From Balanoglossus misakiensis (Eukaryota; Hemichordata), in assembly GCA_040954595.2 (NCBI GenBank), contig CM082579.2, positions 1-64,000 on the forward strand: DNA of 64,000 bases, written 5' to 3'. Shown piece by piece: positions 22,601-37,600 of the stretch. The notes below the pieces were generated by a model. That model did no database searches and had not been told where the DNA came from. It saw only the letters and a program-made list of their open reading frames with translations. The number at the start of each line of letters is the position of its first letter. The first letter of the stretch is position 1. The position numbers and the translations under genes are program-made.

Positions 22601-25600
22601 TCTGGGCAAAGTTGCCGGCGACTTCCGGTCGTAACGGCGCGGTGAATCCGGGCCAAGTTGCCGGAGACTTCCTGTGAATCCGGGCCAAGTTGCCAGCGAC
22701 TTCCGGTGGTAACGGCGCGGTGAATCTGGGCCAAGTTGATGGCGACTTCCTGTGAATCCGGGCCAAGTTGCCGGCGACTTCCGGTGGTAATGGCGCGGTG
22801 AAACTGAGCCAAGTTGCCGGCGACTTCCTGTCGTAACGGCGCGGTGAATCTGGGCAAAGTTGCCGGCGACTTCCGGTCGTAACGGCGCGGTGAATCTGGG
22901 CCAAGTTGCCGGCGACTTCCTGTTGTAACGGCGCGGTGAATCTGGGCAAAGTTGCCGGCGACTTCCGGTCGTAACGGCGCGGTGAATCCGGGCCAAGTTG
23001 ATGGCGACTTCCTGTGAATCCGGGCCAAGTTGCCGGCGACTTCCGGTGGTAATGGCGCGGTGAAACTGAGCCAAGTTGCCGGCGACTTCCTGTCGTAACG
23101 GCGCGGTGAATCCAGGCCAAGTTGCCAGCGGCGACTTCCGGTGGTAACGGCGCGGTGAATCTGGGCCAAGTTGCCGGAGACTTCCTGTGAATCCGGGCCA
23201 AGTTCCCAGCGACTTCCGGTGGTAACGGCGCGGTGAATCTAGGCCAAGTTGCCGGCGACTTCCTGTGGTAACGGCGCGGTGAATCCAGGCCAAGTTGCCG
23301 GCGACTTCCGGTCGTAAAGGCGCGGTGAATCCGGGCCAAGTTGCCGGCGACTTCCTGTTGTAACGGCGCGGTGAATCTGGGCAAAGTTGCCGGCGACTTC
23401 CGGTCGTAACGGCGCGGTGAATCCGGGCCAAGTTGCCGGAGACTTCCTGTGAATCCGGGCCAAGTTGCCAGCGACTTCCGGTGGTAACGGCGCGGTGAAT
23501 CTGGGCCAAGTTGATGGCGACTTCCTGTGAATCCGGGCCAAGTTGCCGGCGACTTCCGGTGGTAACGGCGCGGTGAAACTGGGCCAAGTTCCCGGCGACT
23601 TCCTGTCGTAACGGCGCGGTGAATCTGGGCAAAGTTGCCGGCGACTTCCGGTCGTAACGGCGCGGTGAATCCGGGCCAAGTTGCCGGCGACTTCCGGTGG
23701 TAACGGCGCGGTGAATCTGGGCCAAGTTGCCAGCGACTTCCTGTCGTAACGGCGCGGTGAATCTGGGCCAACTTGCCGGCGATTTCCTGTGGTAACGGCG
23801 CGGTGAATCTGGGCCAAGTTGATGGCGACTTCCTGTGAATCCGGGCCAAGTTGCCGGCGACTTCCTGTCCTAACGGCGCGGTGAATCTGGGCAAAGTTGC
23901 CGGTGACTTCCGGTCGTAACGGCGCGGTGAATCCGGGCCAAGTTGCCGGCGACTTCCGGTGGTAATGGCGCGGTGAATCTGGGCCAAGTTGATGGCGACT
24001 TCCTGTGAATCCGGGCCAAGTTGCCGGCGACTTCCGGTGGTAACGGCACGGTGAAACTGGGCAAAGTTGCCGGCGACTTCCGGTCGTAACGGCGCGGTGA
24101 ATCCGGGCCAAGTTGCCGGCGACTTCCGGTCGTAACGGCGCGGTGAATCCGGGCCAAGTTGATGGCGACTTCCTGTGAATCCGGGCCAAGTTTCCGGCGA
24201 CTTCCGGTGGTAACGGCGCGGTTAAACTGGGCCAAGTTGCCGGCGACTTCCTGTCGTAACGGCACGGTGAATCTGGGCAAAGTTGCCGGCGACTTCCGGT
24301 CGTAACGGCGCGGTGAATCTGGGCCAAGTTGCCGGCGACTTCCTGTTGTAACGGCGCGGTGAATCTGGGCAAAGTTGCCGGCGACTTCCGGTCGTAACGG
24401 CGCGGTGAATCCGGGCCAAGTTGCCGGAGACTTCCTGTGAATCCGGGCCAAGTTGCCAGCGACTTCCGGTGGTAACGGCGCGGTGAATCTGGGCCAAGTT
24501 GATGGCGACTTCCTGTGAATCCGGGCCAAGTTGCCGGCGACTTCCGGTGGTAATGGCGCGGTGAAACTGAGCCAAGTTGCCGGCGACTTCCTGTCGTAAC
24601 GGCGCGGTGAATCTGGGCAAAGTTGCCGGCGACTTCCGGTCGTAACGGCGCGGTGAATCCGGGCCAAGTTGATGGCGACTTCTTGTGAATCTGGGCCAAG
24701 TTGCCGGCGACTTCCGGTGGTAATGGCGCGGTGAAACTGAGCCAAGTTGCCGGCGACTTCCTGTCGTAACGGCGCGGTGAATCTGGGCAAAGTTGCCGGC
24801 GACTTCCGGTCGTAACGGCGCGGTGAATGCGGGCCAAGTTGCCGGAGACTTCCTGTGAATCCGGGCCAAGTTGCCAGCGACTTCCGGTGGTAACGGCGCG
24901 GTGAATCTGGGCAAAGTTGCCGGCGACTTCCGGTCGTAATGGCGCGGTGAATCTGGGCCAAGTTGCCGTTGATTTCCTGTGGTAACGGCGCGGTGAATCT
25001 GGGCCAAGTTGATGGCGACTTCCTGTGAATCCGGGCCAAGTTGCCGGCGACTTCCGGTGGTAATGGCGCGGTGAAACTGAGCCAAGTTGCCGGCGACTTC
25101 CTGTCGTAACGGCGTGGTGAATCTGGGCAAAGTTGCCGGCGACTTCCGGTCGTAACGGCGCGGTGAATGCGGGCCAAGTTGCCGGAGACTTCCTGTGAAT
25201 CCGGGCCAAGTTGCCAGCGACTTCCGGTGGTAACGGCGCGGTGAATCTGGGCCAAGTTGCCGGCGACTTCCTGTCGTAACGGCGCGGTGAATCTGGGCCA
25301 AGTTGCCGGCGATTTCCTGTGGTAATGGCGCGGTGAATCTGGGCCAAGTTGATGGCGACTTCCTGTGAATCCGGGCCAAGTTGCGGCGACTTCCGGTCGT
25401 AACGGCGCGGTGAATCTAGGCCAAGTTGATGGCGACTTCCTGTGAATCCGGGCCAAGTTGCCGGCGACTTCCTGTCGTAACGGCGCGGTGAATCTGGGCA
25501 AAGTTGCCGGCGACTTCCGGTCGTAACGGCGCGGTGAATCCGGGCCAAGTTGCCGGAGACTTCCTGTGAATCCGGGCCAAGTTGCCAGCGACTTCCGGTG

Positions 25601-28600
25601 GTAACGGCGCGGTGAAACTGGGCCAAGTTGCCGGCGACTTCCTGTCGTAACGGCGCGGTGAATCTGGGCAAAGTTGCCGGCGACTTCCGGTCGTAACGGC
25701 GCGGTGAATCTGGGCAAAGTTGCCGGCGACTTCCGGTCGTAACGGCGCGGTGAATCCGGGCAAAGTTGCCGGCGACTTCCGGTCGTAACGGCGCGGTGAA
25801 TCTGTGCCAAGTTGCCGGAGACTTCCTGTGAATCCGGGCCAAGTTGCCAGCGACTTCCGGTAGTAACGGCGCGGTGAATCTGGGCCAAGTTGCCGGCGAC
25901 TTCCTGTCGTAACGGCGCGGTGAATCTGGGCCAAGTTGCCGGCGATTTCCTGTGGTAATGGCGCGGTGAATCTGGGCCAAGTTGATGGCGACTTCCTGTG
26001 AATCCGGGCCAAGTTGCGGCGACTTCCGGTCGTAACGGCGCGGTGAATCCGGGCCAAGTTTCCGGCTACTTCCTGTTGTAACGGCGCGGTGAATCTGGGC
26101 AAAGTTGCCGGCGACTTCCGGTCGTAACGGCGCGGTGAATCCGGGCCAAGTTGCCGGAGACTTCCTGTGAATCCGGGCCAAGTTGCCAGCGACTTCCGGT
26201 CGTAACGGCGCGGTGAATCTGGGCCAAGTTGATGGCGACTTCCTGTGAATCCGGGCCAAGTTGCCGGCGACTTCCGGTGGTAATGGCGCGGTGAAACTGA
26301 GCCAAGTTGCCGGCGACTTCCTGTCGTAACGGCGCGGTGAATCTTGGCAAAGTTGCCGGCGACTTCCGGTCGTTACGGCGCGGTGAATCCGGGCCAAGTT
26401 GATGGCGACTTCCTGTGAATCCGGGCCAAGTTGCCGGCGACTTCCTGTCGTAACGGCGCGGTGAATCTGGGCAAAAATGCCGGCGACTTCCGGTCGTAAC
26501 GGCGCGGTGAATCCGGGCCAAGTTGCCGGAGACTTCCTGTGAATCCGGGCCAAGTTGCCAGCGACTTCCGGTGGTAACGGCGCGGTGAAACTGGGCCAAG
26601 TTGCCGGCGACTTCCTGTCGTAACGGCGCGGTGAATCTGGGCAAAGTTGCCGGCGACTTCCGGTCGTAACGGCGCGGTGAATCCGGGCCAAGTTGCCGGA
26701 GACTTCCTGTGAATCCGGGCCAAGTTGCCAGCGACTTCCGGTGGTAACGGCGCGGTGAATCTGGGCCAAGTTGATGGCGACTTCCTGTGAATCCGGGCCA
26801 AGTTGCCGGCGACTTCCGGTGGTAATGGCGCGGTGAAACTGAGCCAAGTTGCCGGCGACTTCCTGTCGTAACGGCGCGGTGAATCTGGGCAAAGTTGCCG
26901 GCGACTTCCGGTCGTAACGGCGCGGTGAATCCGGGCCAAGTTGATGGCGACTTCTTGTGAATCTGGGCCAAGTTGCCGGCGACTTCCGGTGGTAATGGCG
27001 CGGTGAAACTGAGCCAAGTTGCCGGCGACTTCCTGTCGTAACGGCGCGGTGAATCTGGGCAAAGTTGCCGGCGACTTCCGGTCGTAACGGCGCGGTGAAT
27101 GCGGGCCAAGTTGCCGGAGACTTCCTGTGAATCCGGGCCAAGTTGCCAGCGACTTCCGGTGGTAACGGCGCGGTGAATCTGGGCAAAGTTGCCGGCGACT
27201 TCCGGTCGTAATGGCGCGGTGAATCTGGGCCAAGTTGCCGTTGATTTCCTGTGGTAACGGCGCGGTGAATCTGGGCCAAGTTGATGGCGACTTCCTGTGA
27301 ATCCGGGCCAAGTTGCCGGCGACTTCCGGTGGTAATGGCGCGGTGAAACTGAGCCAAGTTGCCGGCGACTTCCTGTCGTAACGGCGTGGTGAATCTGGGC
27401 AAAGTTGCCGGCGACTTCCGGTCGTAACGGCGCGGTGAATGCGGGCCAAGTTGCCGGAGACTTCCTGTGAATCCGGGCCAAGTTGCCAGCGACTTCCGGT
27501 GGTAACGGCGCGGTGAATCTGGGCCAAGTTGCCGGCGACTTCCTGTCGTAACGGCGCGGTGAATCTGGGCCAAGTTGCCGGCGATTTCCTGTGGTAATGG
27601 CGCGGTGAATCTGGGCCAAGTTGATGGCGACTTCCTGTGAATCCGGGCCAAGTTGCCGGCGACTTCCGGTGGTAATGGCGCGGTGAAACTGAGCCAAGTT
27701 GCCGGCGACTACCTGTGAATCCGGGCCAAGTTGCGGCGACTTCCGGTCGTAACGGCGCGGTGAATCTAGGCCAAGTTGATGGCGACTTCCTGTGAATCCG
27801 GGCCAAGTTGCCGGCGACTTCCTGTCGTAACGGCGCGGTGAATCTGGGCAAAGTTGCCGGCGACTTCCGGTCGTAACGGCGCGGTGAATCCGGGCCAAGT
27901 TGCCGGAGACTTCCTGTGAATCCGGGCCAAGTTGCCAGCGACTTCCGGTGGTAACGGCGCGGTGAAACTGGGCCAAGTTGCCGGCGACTTCCTGTCGTAA
28001 CGGCGCGGTGAATCTGGGCAAAGTTGCCGGCGACTTCCGGTCGTAACGGCGCGGTGAATCTGGGCAAAGTTGCCGGCGACTTCCGGTCGTAACGGCGCGG
28101 TGAATCCGGGCAAAGTTGCCGGCGACTTCCGGTCGTAACGGCGCGGTGAATCTGTGCCAAGTTGCCGGAGACTTCCTGTGAATCCGGGCCAAGTTGCCAG
28201 CGACTTCCGGTAGTAACGGCGCGGTGAATCTGGGCCAAGTTGCCGGCGACTTCCTGTCGTAACGGCGCGGTGAATCTGGGCCAAGTTGCCGGCGATTTCC
28301 TGTGGTAATGGCGCGGTGAATCTGGGCCAAGTTGATGGCGACTTCCTGTGAATCCGGGCCAAGTTGCGGCGACTTCCGGTCGTAACGGCGCGGTGAATCC
28401 GGGCCAAGTTTCCGGCTACTTCCTGTTGTAACGGCGCGGTGAATCTGGGCAAAGTTGCCGGCGACTTCCGGTCGTAACGGCGCGGTGAATCCGGGCCAAG
28501 TTGCCGGAGACTTCCTGTGAATCCGGGCCAAGTTGCCAGCGACTTCCGGTCGTAACGGCGCGGTGAATCTGGGCCAAGTTGATGGCGACTTCCTGTGAAT

Positions 28601-31600
28601 CCGGGCCAAGTTGCCGGCGACTTCCGGTGGTAATGGCGCGGTGAAACTGAGCCAAGTTGCCGGCGACTTCCTGTCGTAACGGCGCGGTGAATCTTGGCAA
28701 AGTTGCCGGCGACTTCCGGTCGTTACGGCGCGGTGAATCCGGGCCAAGTTGATGGCGACTTCCTGTGAATCCGGGCCAAGTTGCCGGCGACTTCCTGTCG
28801 TAACGGCGCGGTGAATCTGGGCAAAAATGCCGGCGACTTCCGGTCGTAACGGCGCGGTGAATCCGGGCCAAGTTGCCGGAGACTTCCTGTGAATCCGGGC
28901 CAAGTTGCCAGCGACTTCCGGTGGTAACGGCGCGGTGAAACTGGGCCAAGTTGCCGGCGACTTCCGGTGGTAACGGCGCGGTGAATCTGGGCCAAGTTGC
29001 CGGAGACTTCCTGTGAATCCGGGCCAAGTTGCGGCGACTTCCGGTCGTAACGGCGCGGTGAATACAGGCCAAGTTGCCGGCGACTTCCGGTCGTAAAGGC
29101 GCGGTGAATCCGGGCCAAGTTGCCGGCGACTTCCTGTTGTAACGGCGCGGTGAATCTGGGCAAAGTTGCCGGCGACTTCCGGTCGTAACGGCGCGGTGAA
29201 TCCGGGCCAAGTTGCCGGCGACTTCCTGTTGTAACGGCGCGGTGAATCTGGGCAAAGTTGCCGGCGACTTCCGGTCGTAACGGCGCGGTGAATCCGGGCC
29301 AAGTTGCCGGAGACTTCCTGTGAATCCGGGCCAAGTTGCCAGCGACTTCCGGTGTTAACGGCGCGGTGAATCTGGGCCAAGTTGATGGCGACTTCCTGTG
29401 AATCCGGGCCAAGTTGCCGGCGAATTCCGGTGGTAATGGCGCGGTGAAACTGAGCCAAGTTGCCGCCGACTTCCTGTCGTAACGGCGCGGTGAATCTGGG
29501 CAAAGTTGCCGGCGACTTCCGGTCGTAATGGCGCGGTGAATCTTGGCCAAGTTGATGGCGACTTCCTGTGAATCCGGGCCAAGTTGCGGCGACTTCCGGT
29601 CGTAACGGCGCGGTGAATCCGGGCCAAGTTGCCGGCGACTTCCTGTTGTAACGGCGCGGTGAATCTGGGCAAAGTTGCCGGCGACTTCCGGTCGTAACGG
29701 CGCGGTGAATCCGGGCCAAGTTACCGGAGACTTCCTGTGAATCCGGGCCAAGTTGCCAGCGACTTCCGGTGGTAACGGCGCGGTGAATCTGGGCCAAGTT
29801 GATGGCGACTTCCTGTGAATCCGGGCCAAGTTGCCGGCGACTTCCGGTGGTAATGGCGCGGTGAAACTGAGCCAAGTTGCCGGCGACTTCCTGTCGTAAC
29901 GGCGTGGTGAATCTGGGCAAAGTTGCCGGCGACTTCCGGTCGTAACGGCGCGGTGAATCCGGGCCAAGTTACCGGAGACTTCCTGTGAATCCGGGCCAAG
30001 TTGCCAGCGACTTCCGGTGGTAACGGCGCGGTGAAACTGGGCCAAGTTGATGGCGACTTCCTGTGAATCCGGGCCAAGTTGCCGGCGACTTCCGGTGGTA
30101 ATGGCGCGGTGAAACTGAGCCAAGTTGCCGGCGACTTCCTGTCGTAACGGCGTGGTGAATCTGGGCAAAGTTGCCGGCGACTTCCGGTCGTAACGGCGCG
30201 GTGAATGCGGGCCAAGTTGCCGGAGACTTCCTGTGAATCCGGGCCAAGTTGCCAGCGACTTCCGGTGGTAACGGCGCGGTGAATCTGGGCCAAGTTGCCG
30301 GCGACTTCCTGTCGTTACGGCGCGGTGAATCTGGGCCAAGTTGCCGGCGATTTCCTGTGGTAATGGCGCGGTGAATCTGGGCCAAGTTGATGGCGACTTC
30401 CTGTGAATCCGGGCCAAGTTGCCGGCGACTTCCGGTGGTAATGGCGCGGTGAAACTGAGCCAAGTTGCCGGCGACTACCTGTGAATCCGGGCCAAGTTGC
30501 GGCGACTTCCGGTCGTAACGGCGCGGTGAATCTAGGCCAAGTTGATGGCGACTTCCTGTGAATCCGGGCCAAGTTGCCGGCGACTTCCTGTCGTAACGGC
30601 GCGGTGAATCTGGGCAAAGTTGCCGGCGACTTCCGGTCGTAACGGCGCGGTGAATCCGGGCCAAGTTGCCGGAGACTTCCTGTGAATCCGGGCCAAGTTG
30701 CCAGCGACTTCCGGTGGTAACGGCGCGGTGAAACTGGGCCAAGTTGCCGGCGACTTCCTGTCGTAACGGCGCGGTGAATCTGGGCAAAGTTGCCGGCGAC
30801 TTCCGGTCGTAACGGCGCGGTGAATCTGGGCAAAGTTGCCGGCGACTTCCGGTCGTAACGGCGCGGTGAATCCGGGCAAAGTTGCCGGCGACTTCCGGTC
30901 GTAACGGCGCGGTGAATCTGTGCCAAGTTGCCGGAGACTTCCTGTGGTAATGGCGCGGTGAATCTGGGCCAAGTTGATGGCGACTTCCTGTGAATCCGGG
31001 CCAAGTTGCGGCGACTTCCGGTCGTAACGGCGCGGTGAATCCGGGCCAAGTTTCCGGCTACTTCCTGTTGTAACGGCGCGGTGAATCTGGGCAAAGTTGC
31101 CGGCGACTTCCGGTCGTAACGGCGCGGTGAATCCGGGCCAAGTTGCCGGAGACTTCCTGTGAATCCGGGCCAAGTTGCCAGCGACTTCCGGTCGTAACGG
31201 CGCGGTGAATCTGGGCCAAGTTGATGGCGACTTCCTGTGAATCCGGGCCAAGTTGCCGGCGACTTCCGGTGGTAATGGCGCGGTGAAACTGAGCCAAGTT
31301 GCCGGCGACTTCCTGTCGTAACGGCGCGGTGAATCTTGGCAAAGTTGCCGGCGACTTCCGGTCGTTACGGCGCGGTGAATCCGGGCCAAGTTGATGGCGA
31401 CTTCCTGTGAATCCGGGCCAAGTTGCCGGCGACTTCCTGTCGTAACGGCGCGGTGAATCTGGGCAAAAATGCCGGCGACTTCCGGTCGTAACGGCGCGGT
31501 GAATCCGGGCCAAGTTGCCGGAGACTTCCTGTGAATCCGGGCCAAGTTGCCAGCGACTTCCGGTGGTAACGGCGCGGTGAAACTTGGCCAAGTTGCCGGC

Positions 31601-34600
31601 GACTTCCTGTCGTAACGGCGCGGTGAATCTGGGCAAAGTTGCCGGCGACTTCCGGTCGTAACGGCGCGGTGAATCCGGGCCAAGTTGCCGGCGACTTCCG
31701 GTGGTAACGGCGCGGTGAATCTGGGCCAAGTTGCCGGAGACTTCCTGTGAATCCGGGCCAAGTTGCGGCGACTTCCGGTCGTAACGGCGCGGTGAATACA
31801 GGCCAAGTTGCCGGCGACTTCCGGTCGTAAAGGCGCGGTGAATCCGGGCCAAGTTGCCGGCGACTTCCTGTTGTAACGGCGCGGTGAATCTGGGCAAAGT
31901 TGCCGGCGACTTCCGGTCGTAACGGCGCGGTGAATCCGGGCCAAGTTGCCGGCGACTTCCTGTTGTAACGGCGCGGTGAATCTGGGCAAAGTTGCCGGCG
32001 ACTTCCGGTCGTAACGGCGCGGTGAATCCGGGCCAAGTTGCCGGAGACTTCCTGTGAATCCGGGCCAAGTTGCCAGCGACTTCCGGTGTTAACGGCGCGG
32101 TGAATCTGGGCCAAGTTGATGGCGACTTCCTGTGAATCCGGGCCAAGTTGCCGGCGACTTCCGGTGGTAATGGCGCGGTGAAACTGAGCCAAGTTGCCGG
32201 CGACTTCCTGTCGTAACGGCGCGGTGAATCTGGGCAAAGTTGCCGGCGACTTCCGGTCGTAATGGCGCGGTGAATCTTGGCCAAGTTGATGGCGACTTCC
32301 TGTGAATCCGGGCCAAGTTGCGGCGACTTCCGGTCGTAACGGCGCGGTGAATCCGGGCCAAGTTGCCGGCGACTTCCTGTTGTAACGGCGCGGTGAATCT
32401 GGGCAAAGTTGCCGGCGACTTCCGGTCGTAACGGCGCGGTGAATCCGGGCCAAGTTACCGGAGACTTCCTGTGAATCCGGGCCAAGTTGCCAGCGACTTC
32501 CGGTGGTAACGGCGCGGTGAATCTGGGCCAAGTTGATGGCGACTTCCTGTGAATCCGGGCCAAGTTGCCGGCGACTTCCGGTGGTAATGGCGCGGTGAAA
32601 CTGAGCCAAGTTGCCGGCGACTTCCGGTCGTAACGGCGCGGTGAATCCGGGCCAAGTTGATGGTGACTTCCTGTGAATCCGGGCCAAGTTGCCGGCGACT
32701 TCCTGTCGTAACGGCGCGGTGAATCTGGGCCAAGTTGCCGTTGATTTCCTGTGGTAACGGCGCGGTGAATCTGGGCCAAGTTGATAACGACTTCCGGTCG
32801 TAACGGCGCGGTGAATCCGGGCCAAGTTGCCGGCGACTTCCGGTGGTAACGGCGCGGTGAATCTGGGCCAAGTTGCCGGAGACTTCCTGTGAATCCGGGC
32901 CAAGTTGCCAGCGACTTCCGGTGGTAACGGCGCGGTGAAACTGGGCCAAGTTGCCGGCGACTTCCTGTCGTAACGGCGCGGTGAATCTAGGCAAAGTTGC
33001 CGGCGACTTCCGGTCGTAACGGCGCGGTGAATCCGGGCCGAGTTGCCGGCGACTTCCTGTCGTAACGGCGCGGTGAATCTGGGCCAAGTTGCCGGCGATT
33101 TCCTGTGGTAATGGCGCGGTGAATCTGGGCCAAGTTGATGGCGACTTCCTGTGAATCCGGGCCAAGTTGCGGCGACTTCCGGTCGTAACGGCGCGGTGAA
33201 TCCGGGCCAAGTTTCCGGCTACTTCCTGTTGTAACGGCGCGGTGAATCTGGGCAAAGTTGCCGGCGACTTCCGGTCGTAACGGCGCGGTGAATCCGGGCC
33301 AAGTTGCCGGAGACTTCCTGTGAATCCGGGCCAAGTTGCCAGCGACTTCCGGTCGTAACGGCGCGGTGAATCTGGGCCAAGTTGATGGCGACTTCCTGTG
33401 AATCCGGGCCAAGTTGCCGGCGACTTCCGGTGGTAATGGCGCGGTGAAACTGAGCCAAGTTGCCGGCGACTTCCTGTCGTAACGGCGCGGTGAATCTTGG
33501 CAAAGTTGCCGGCGACTTCCGGTCGTTACGGCGCGGTGAATCCGGGCCAAGTTGATGGCGACTTCCTGTGAATCCGGGCCAAGTTGCCGGCGACTTCCTG
33601 TCGTAACGGCGCGGTGAATCTGGGCAAAAATGCCGGCGACTTCCGGTCGTAACGGCGCGGTGAATCCGGGCCAAGTTGCCGGAGACTTCCTGTGAATCCG
33701 GGCCAAGTTGCCAGCGACTTCCGGTGGTAACGGCGCGGTGAAACTGGGCCAAGTTGCCGGCGACTTCCTGTCGTAACGGCGCGGTGAATCTGGGCAAAGT
33801 TGCCGGCGACTTCCGGTCGTAACGGCGCGGTGAATCCGGGCCAAGTTGCCGGCGACTTCCGGTGGTAACGGCGCGGTGAATCTGGGCCAAGTTGCCGGAG
33901 ACTTCCTGTGAATCCGGGCCAAGTTGCGGCGACTTCCGGTCGTAACGGCGCGGTGAATACAGGCCAAGTTGCCGGCGACTTCCGGTCGTAACGGCGCGGT
34001 GAATCCGGGCCAAGTTGCCGGCGACTTCCTGTTGTAACGGCGCGGTGAATCTGGGCAAAGTTGCCGGCGACTTCCGGTCGTAACGGCGCGGTGAATCCGG
34101 GCCAAGTTGCCGGAGACTTCCTGTGAATCCGGGCCAAGTTGCCAGCGACTTCCGGTGTTAACGGCGCGGTGAATCTGGGCCAAGTTGATGGCGACTTCCT
34201 GTGAATCCGGGCCAAGTTGCCGGCGACTTCCGGTGGTAATGGCGCGGTGAAACTGAGCCAAGTTGCCGGCGACTTCCTGTCGTAACGGCGCGGTGAATCT
34301 GGGCAAAGTTGCCGGCGACTTCCGGTCGTAATGGCGCGGTGAATCTTGGCCAAGTTGATGGCGACTTCCTGTGAATCCGGGCCAAGTTGCGGCGACTTCC
34401 GGTCGTAACGGCGCGGTGAATCCGGGCCAAGTTGCCGGCGACTTCCTGTTGTAACGGCGCGGTGAATCTGGGCAAAGTTGCCGGCGACTTCCGGTCGTAA
34501 CGGCGCGGTGAATCCGGGCCAAGTTACCGGAGACTTCCTGTGAATCCGGGCCAAGTTGCCAGCGACTTCCGGTGGTAACGGCGCGGTGAATCTGGGCCAA

Positions 34601-37600
34601 GTTGATGGCGACTTCCTGTGAATCCGGGCCAAGTTGCCGGCGACTTCCGGTGGTAATGGCGCGGTGAAACTGAGCCAAGTTGCCGGCGACTTCCGGTCGT
34701 AACGGCGCGGTGAATCCGGGCCAAGTTGATGGTGACTTCCTGTGAATCCGGGCCAAGTTGCCGGCGACTTCCTGTCGTAACGGCGCGGTGAATCTGGGCC
34801 AAGTTGCCGTTGATTTCCTGTGGTAACGGCGCGGTGAATCTGGGCCAAGTTGATAACGACTTCCGGTCGTAACGGCGCGGTGAATCCGGGCCAAGTTGCC
34901 GGCGACTTCCGGTGGTAACGGCGCGGTGAATCTGGGCCAAGTTGCCGGAGACTTCCTGTGAATCCGGGCCAAGTTGCCAGCGACTTCCGGTGGTAACGGC
35001 GCGGTGAAACTGGGCCAAGTTGCCGGCGACTTCCGGTCGTAACGGCGTGGTGAATCCGGGCCGAGTTGCCGGCGACTTCCGGTGGTAACGGCGCGGTGAA
35101 TCTGGGCCAAGTTGCTGTTGATTTCCTGTGGTAATGGCGCGGTGAATCTGGGCCAAGTTGATGGCGACTTCCTGTGAATCCGGGCCAAGTTGCCGGCGAC
35201 TTCCGGTGGTAATGGCGCGGTGAAACTGAGCCAAGTTGCCGGCGACTTCCGGTCGTAACGGCGCGGTGAATCCGGGCCAAGTTTCCGGCTACTTCCTGTT
35301 GTAACGGCGCGGTGAATCTGGGCAAAGTTGCCGGCGACTTCCGGTCGTAACGGCGCGGTGAATCCGGGCCAAGTTGCCGGAGACTTCCTGTGAATCCGGG
35401 CCAAGTTGCCAGCGACTTCCGGTCGTAACGGCGCGGTGAATCTGGGCCAAGTTGATGGCGACTTCCTGTGAATCCGGGCCAAGTTGCCGGCGACTTCCGG
35501 TGGTAATGGCGCGGTGAAACTGAGCCAAGTTGCCGGCGACTTCCTGTCGTAACGGCGCGGTGAATCTTGGCAAAGTTGCCGGCGACTTCCGGTCGTTACG
35601 GCGCGGTGAATCCGGGCCAAGTTGATGGCGACTTCCTGTGAATCCGGGCCAAGTTGCCGGCGACTTCCTGTCGTAACGGCGCGGTGAATCTGGGCAAAAA
35701 TGCCGGCGACTTCCGGTCGTAACGGCGCGGTGAATCCGGGCCAAGTTGCCGGAGACTTCCTGTGAATCCGGGCCAAGTTGCCAGCGACTTCCGGTGGTAA
35801 CGGCGCGGTGAAACTGGGCCAAGTTGCCGGCGACTTCCTGTCGTAACGGCGCGGTGAATCTGGGCAAAGTTGCCGGCGACTTCCGGTCGTAACGGCGCGG
35901 TGAATCCGGGCCAAGTTGCCGGCGACTTCCGGTGGTAACGGCGCGGTGAATCTGGGCCAAGTTGCCGGAGACTTCCTGTGAATCCGGGCCAAGTTGCGGC
36001 GACTTCCGGTCGTAACGGCGCGGTGAATACAGGCCAAGTTGCCGGCGCGGTGAATACAGGCCAAGTTGCCGGCGACTTCCGGTCGTAAAGGCGCGGTGAA
36101 TCCGGGCCAAGTTGCCGGCGACTTCCTGTTGTAACGGCGCGGTGAATCTGGGCAAAGTTGCCGGCGACTTCCGGTCGTAACGGCGCGGTGAATCCGGGCC
36201 AAGTTGCCGGCGACTTCCTGTTGTAACGGCGCGGTGAATCTGGGCAAAGTTGCCGGCGACTTCCGGTCGTAACGGCGCGGTGAATCCGGGCCAAGTTGCC
36301 GGAGACTTCCTGTGAATCCGGGCCAAGTTGCCAGCGACTTCCGGTGTTAACGGCGCGGTGAATCTGGGCCAAGTTGATGGCGACTTCCTGTGAATCCGGG
36401 CCAAGTTGCCGGCGACTTCCGGTGGTAATGGCGCGGTGAAACTGAGCCAAGTTGCCGGCGACTTCCTGTCGTAACGGCGCGGTGAATCTGGGCAAAGTTG
36501 CCGGCGACTTCCGGTCGTAATGGCGCGGTGAATCTTGGCCAAGTTGATGGCGACTTCCTGTGAATCCGGGCCAAGTTGCGGCGACTTCCGGTCGTAACGG
36601 CGCGGTGAATCCGGGCCAAGTTGCCGGCGACTTCCTGTTGTAACGGCGCGGTGAATCTGGGCAAAGTTGCCGGCGACTTCCGGTCGTAACGGCGCGGTGA
36701 ATCCGGGCCAAGTTACCGGAGACTTCCTGTGAATCCGGGCCAAGTTGCCAGCGACTTCCGGTGGTAACGGCGCGGTGAATCTGGGCCAAGTTGATGGCGA
36801 CTTCCTGTGAATCCGGGCCAAGTTGCCGGCGACTTCCGGTGGTAATGGCGCGGTGAAACTGAGCCAAGTTGCCGGCGACTTCCGGTCGTAACGGCGCGGT
36901 GAATCCGGGCCAAGTTGATGGTGACTTCCTGTGAATCCGGGCCAAGTTGCCGGCGACTTCCTGTCGTAACGGCGCGGTGAATCTGGGCCAAGTTGCCGTT
37001 GATTTCCTGTGGTAACGGCGCGGTGAATCTGGGCCAAGTTGATAACGACTTCCGGTCGTAACGGCGCGGTGAATCCGGGCCAAGTTGCCGGCGACTTCCG
37101 GTGGTAACGGCGCGGTGAATCTGGGCCAAGTTGCCGGAGACTTCCTGTGAATCCGGGCCAAGTTGCCAGCGACTTCCGGTGGTAACGGCGCGGTGAAACT
37201 GGGCCAAGTTGCCGGCGACTTCCTGTCGTAACGGCGCGGTGAATCTAGGCAAAGTTGCCGGCGACTTCCGGTCGTAACGGCGCGGTGAATCCGGGCCGAG
37301 TTGCCGGCGACTTCCGGTGGTAACGGCGCGGTGAATCTGGGCCAAGTTGCTGTTGATTTCCTGTGGTAACGGCGCGGTGAATCTGGGCCAAGTTGATGGC
37401 GACTTCCTGTGAATCCGGGCCAAGTTGCCGGCGACTTCCGGTGGTAATGGCGCGGTGAAACTGAGCCAAGTTGCCGGCGACTTCCTGTCGTAACGGCGCG
37501 GTGAATCTGGGCAAAGTTGCCGTCGACTGCCGGTCGTAACGGCGCGGTGAATCCGGGCCAAGTTGATGGCGACTTCCTGTGAATCCGGGCCAAGTTGCCG

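Noticed and set aside
19560-23987. Arg/Pro/Ser-rich minus-strand frames up to 1,475 codons in the 46-bp satellite (also many between 10.5 and 41 kb)
   Set aside because: Produced by a repeat unit lacking stops in the minus frames; overlapping frames are equally open and frame is not conserved between unit lengths.
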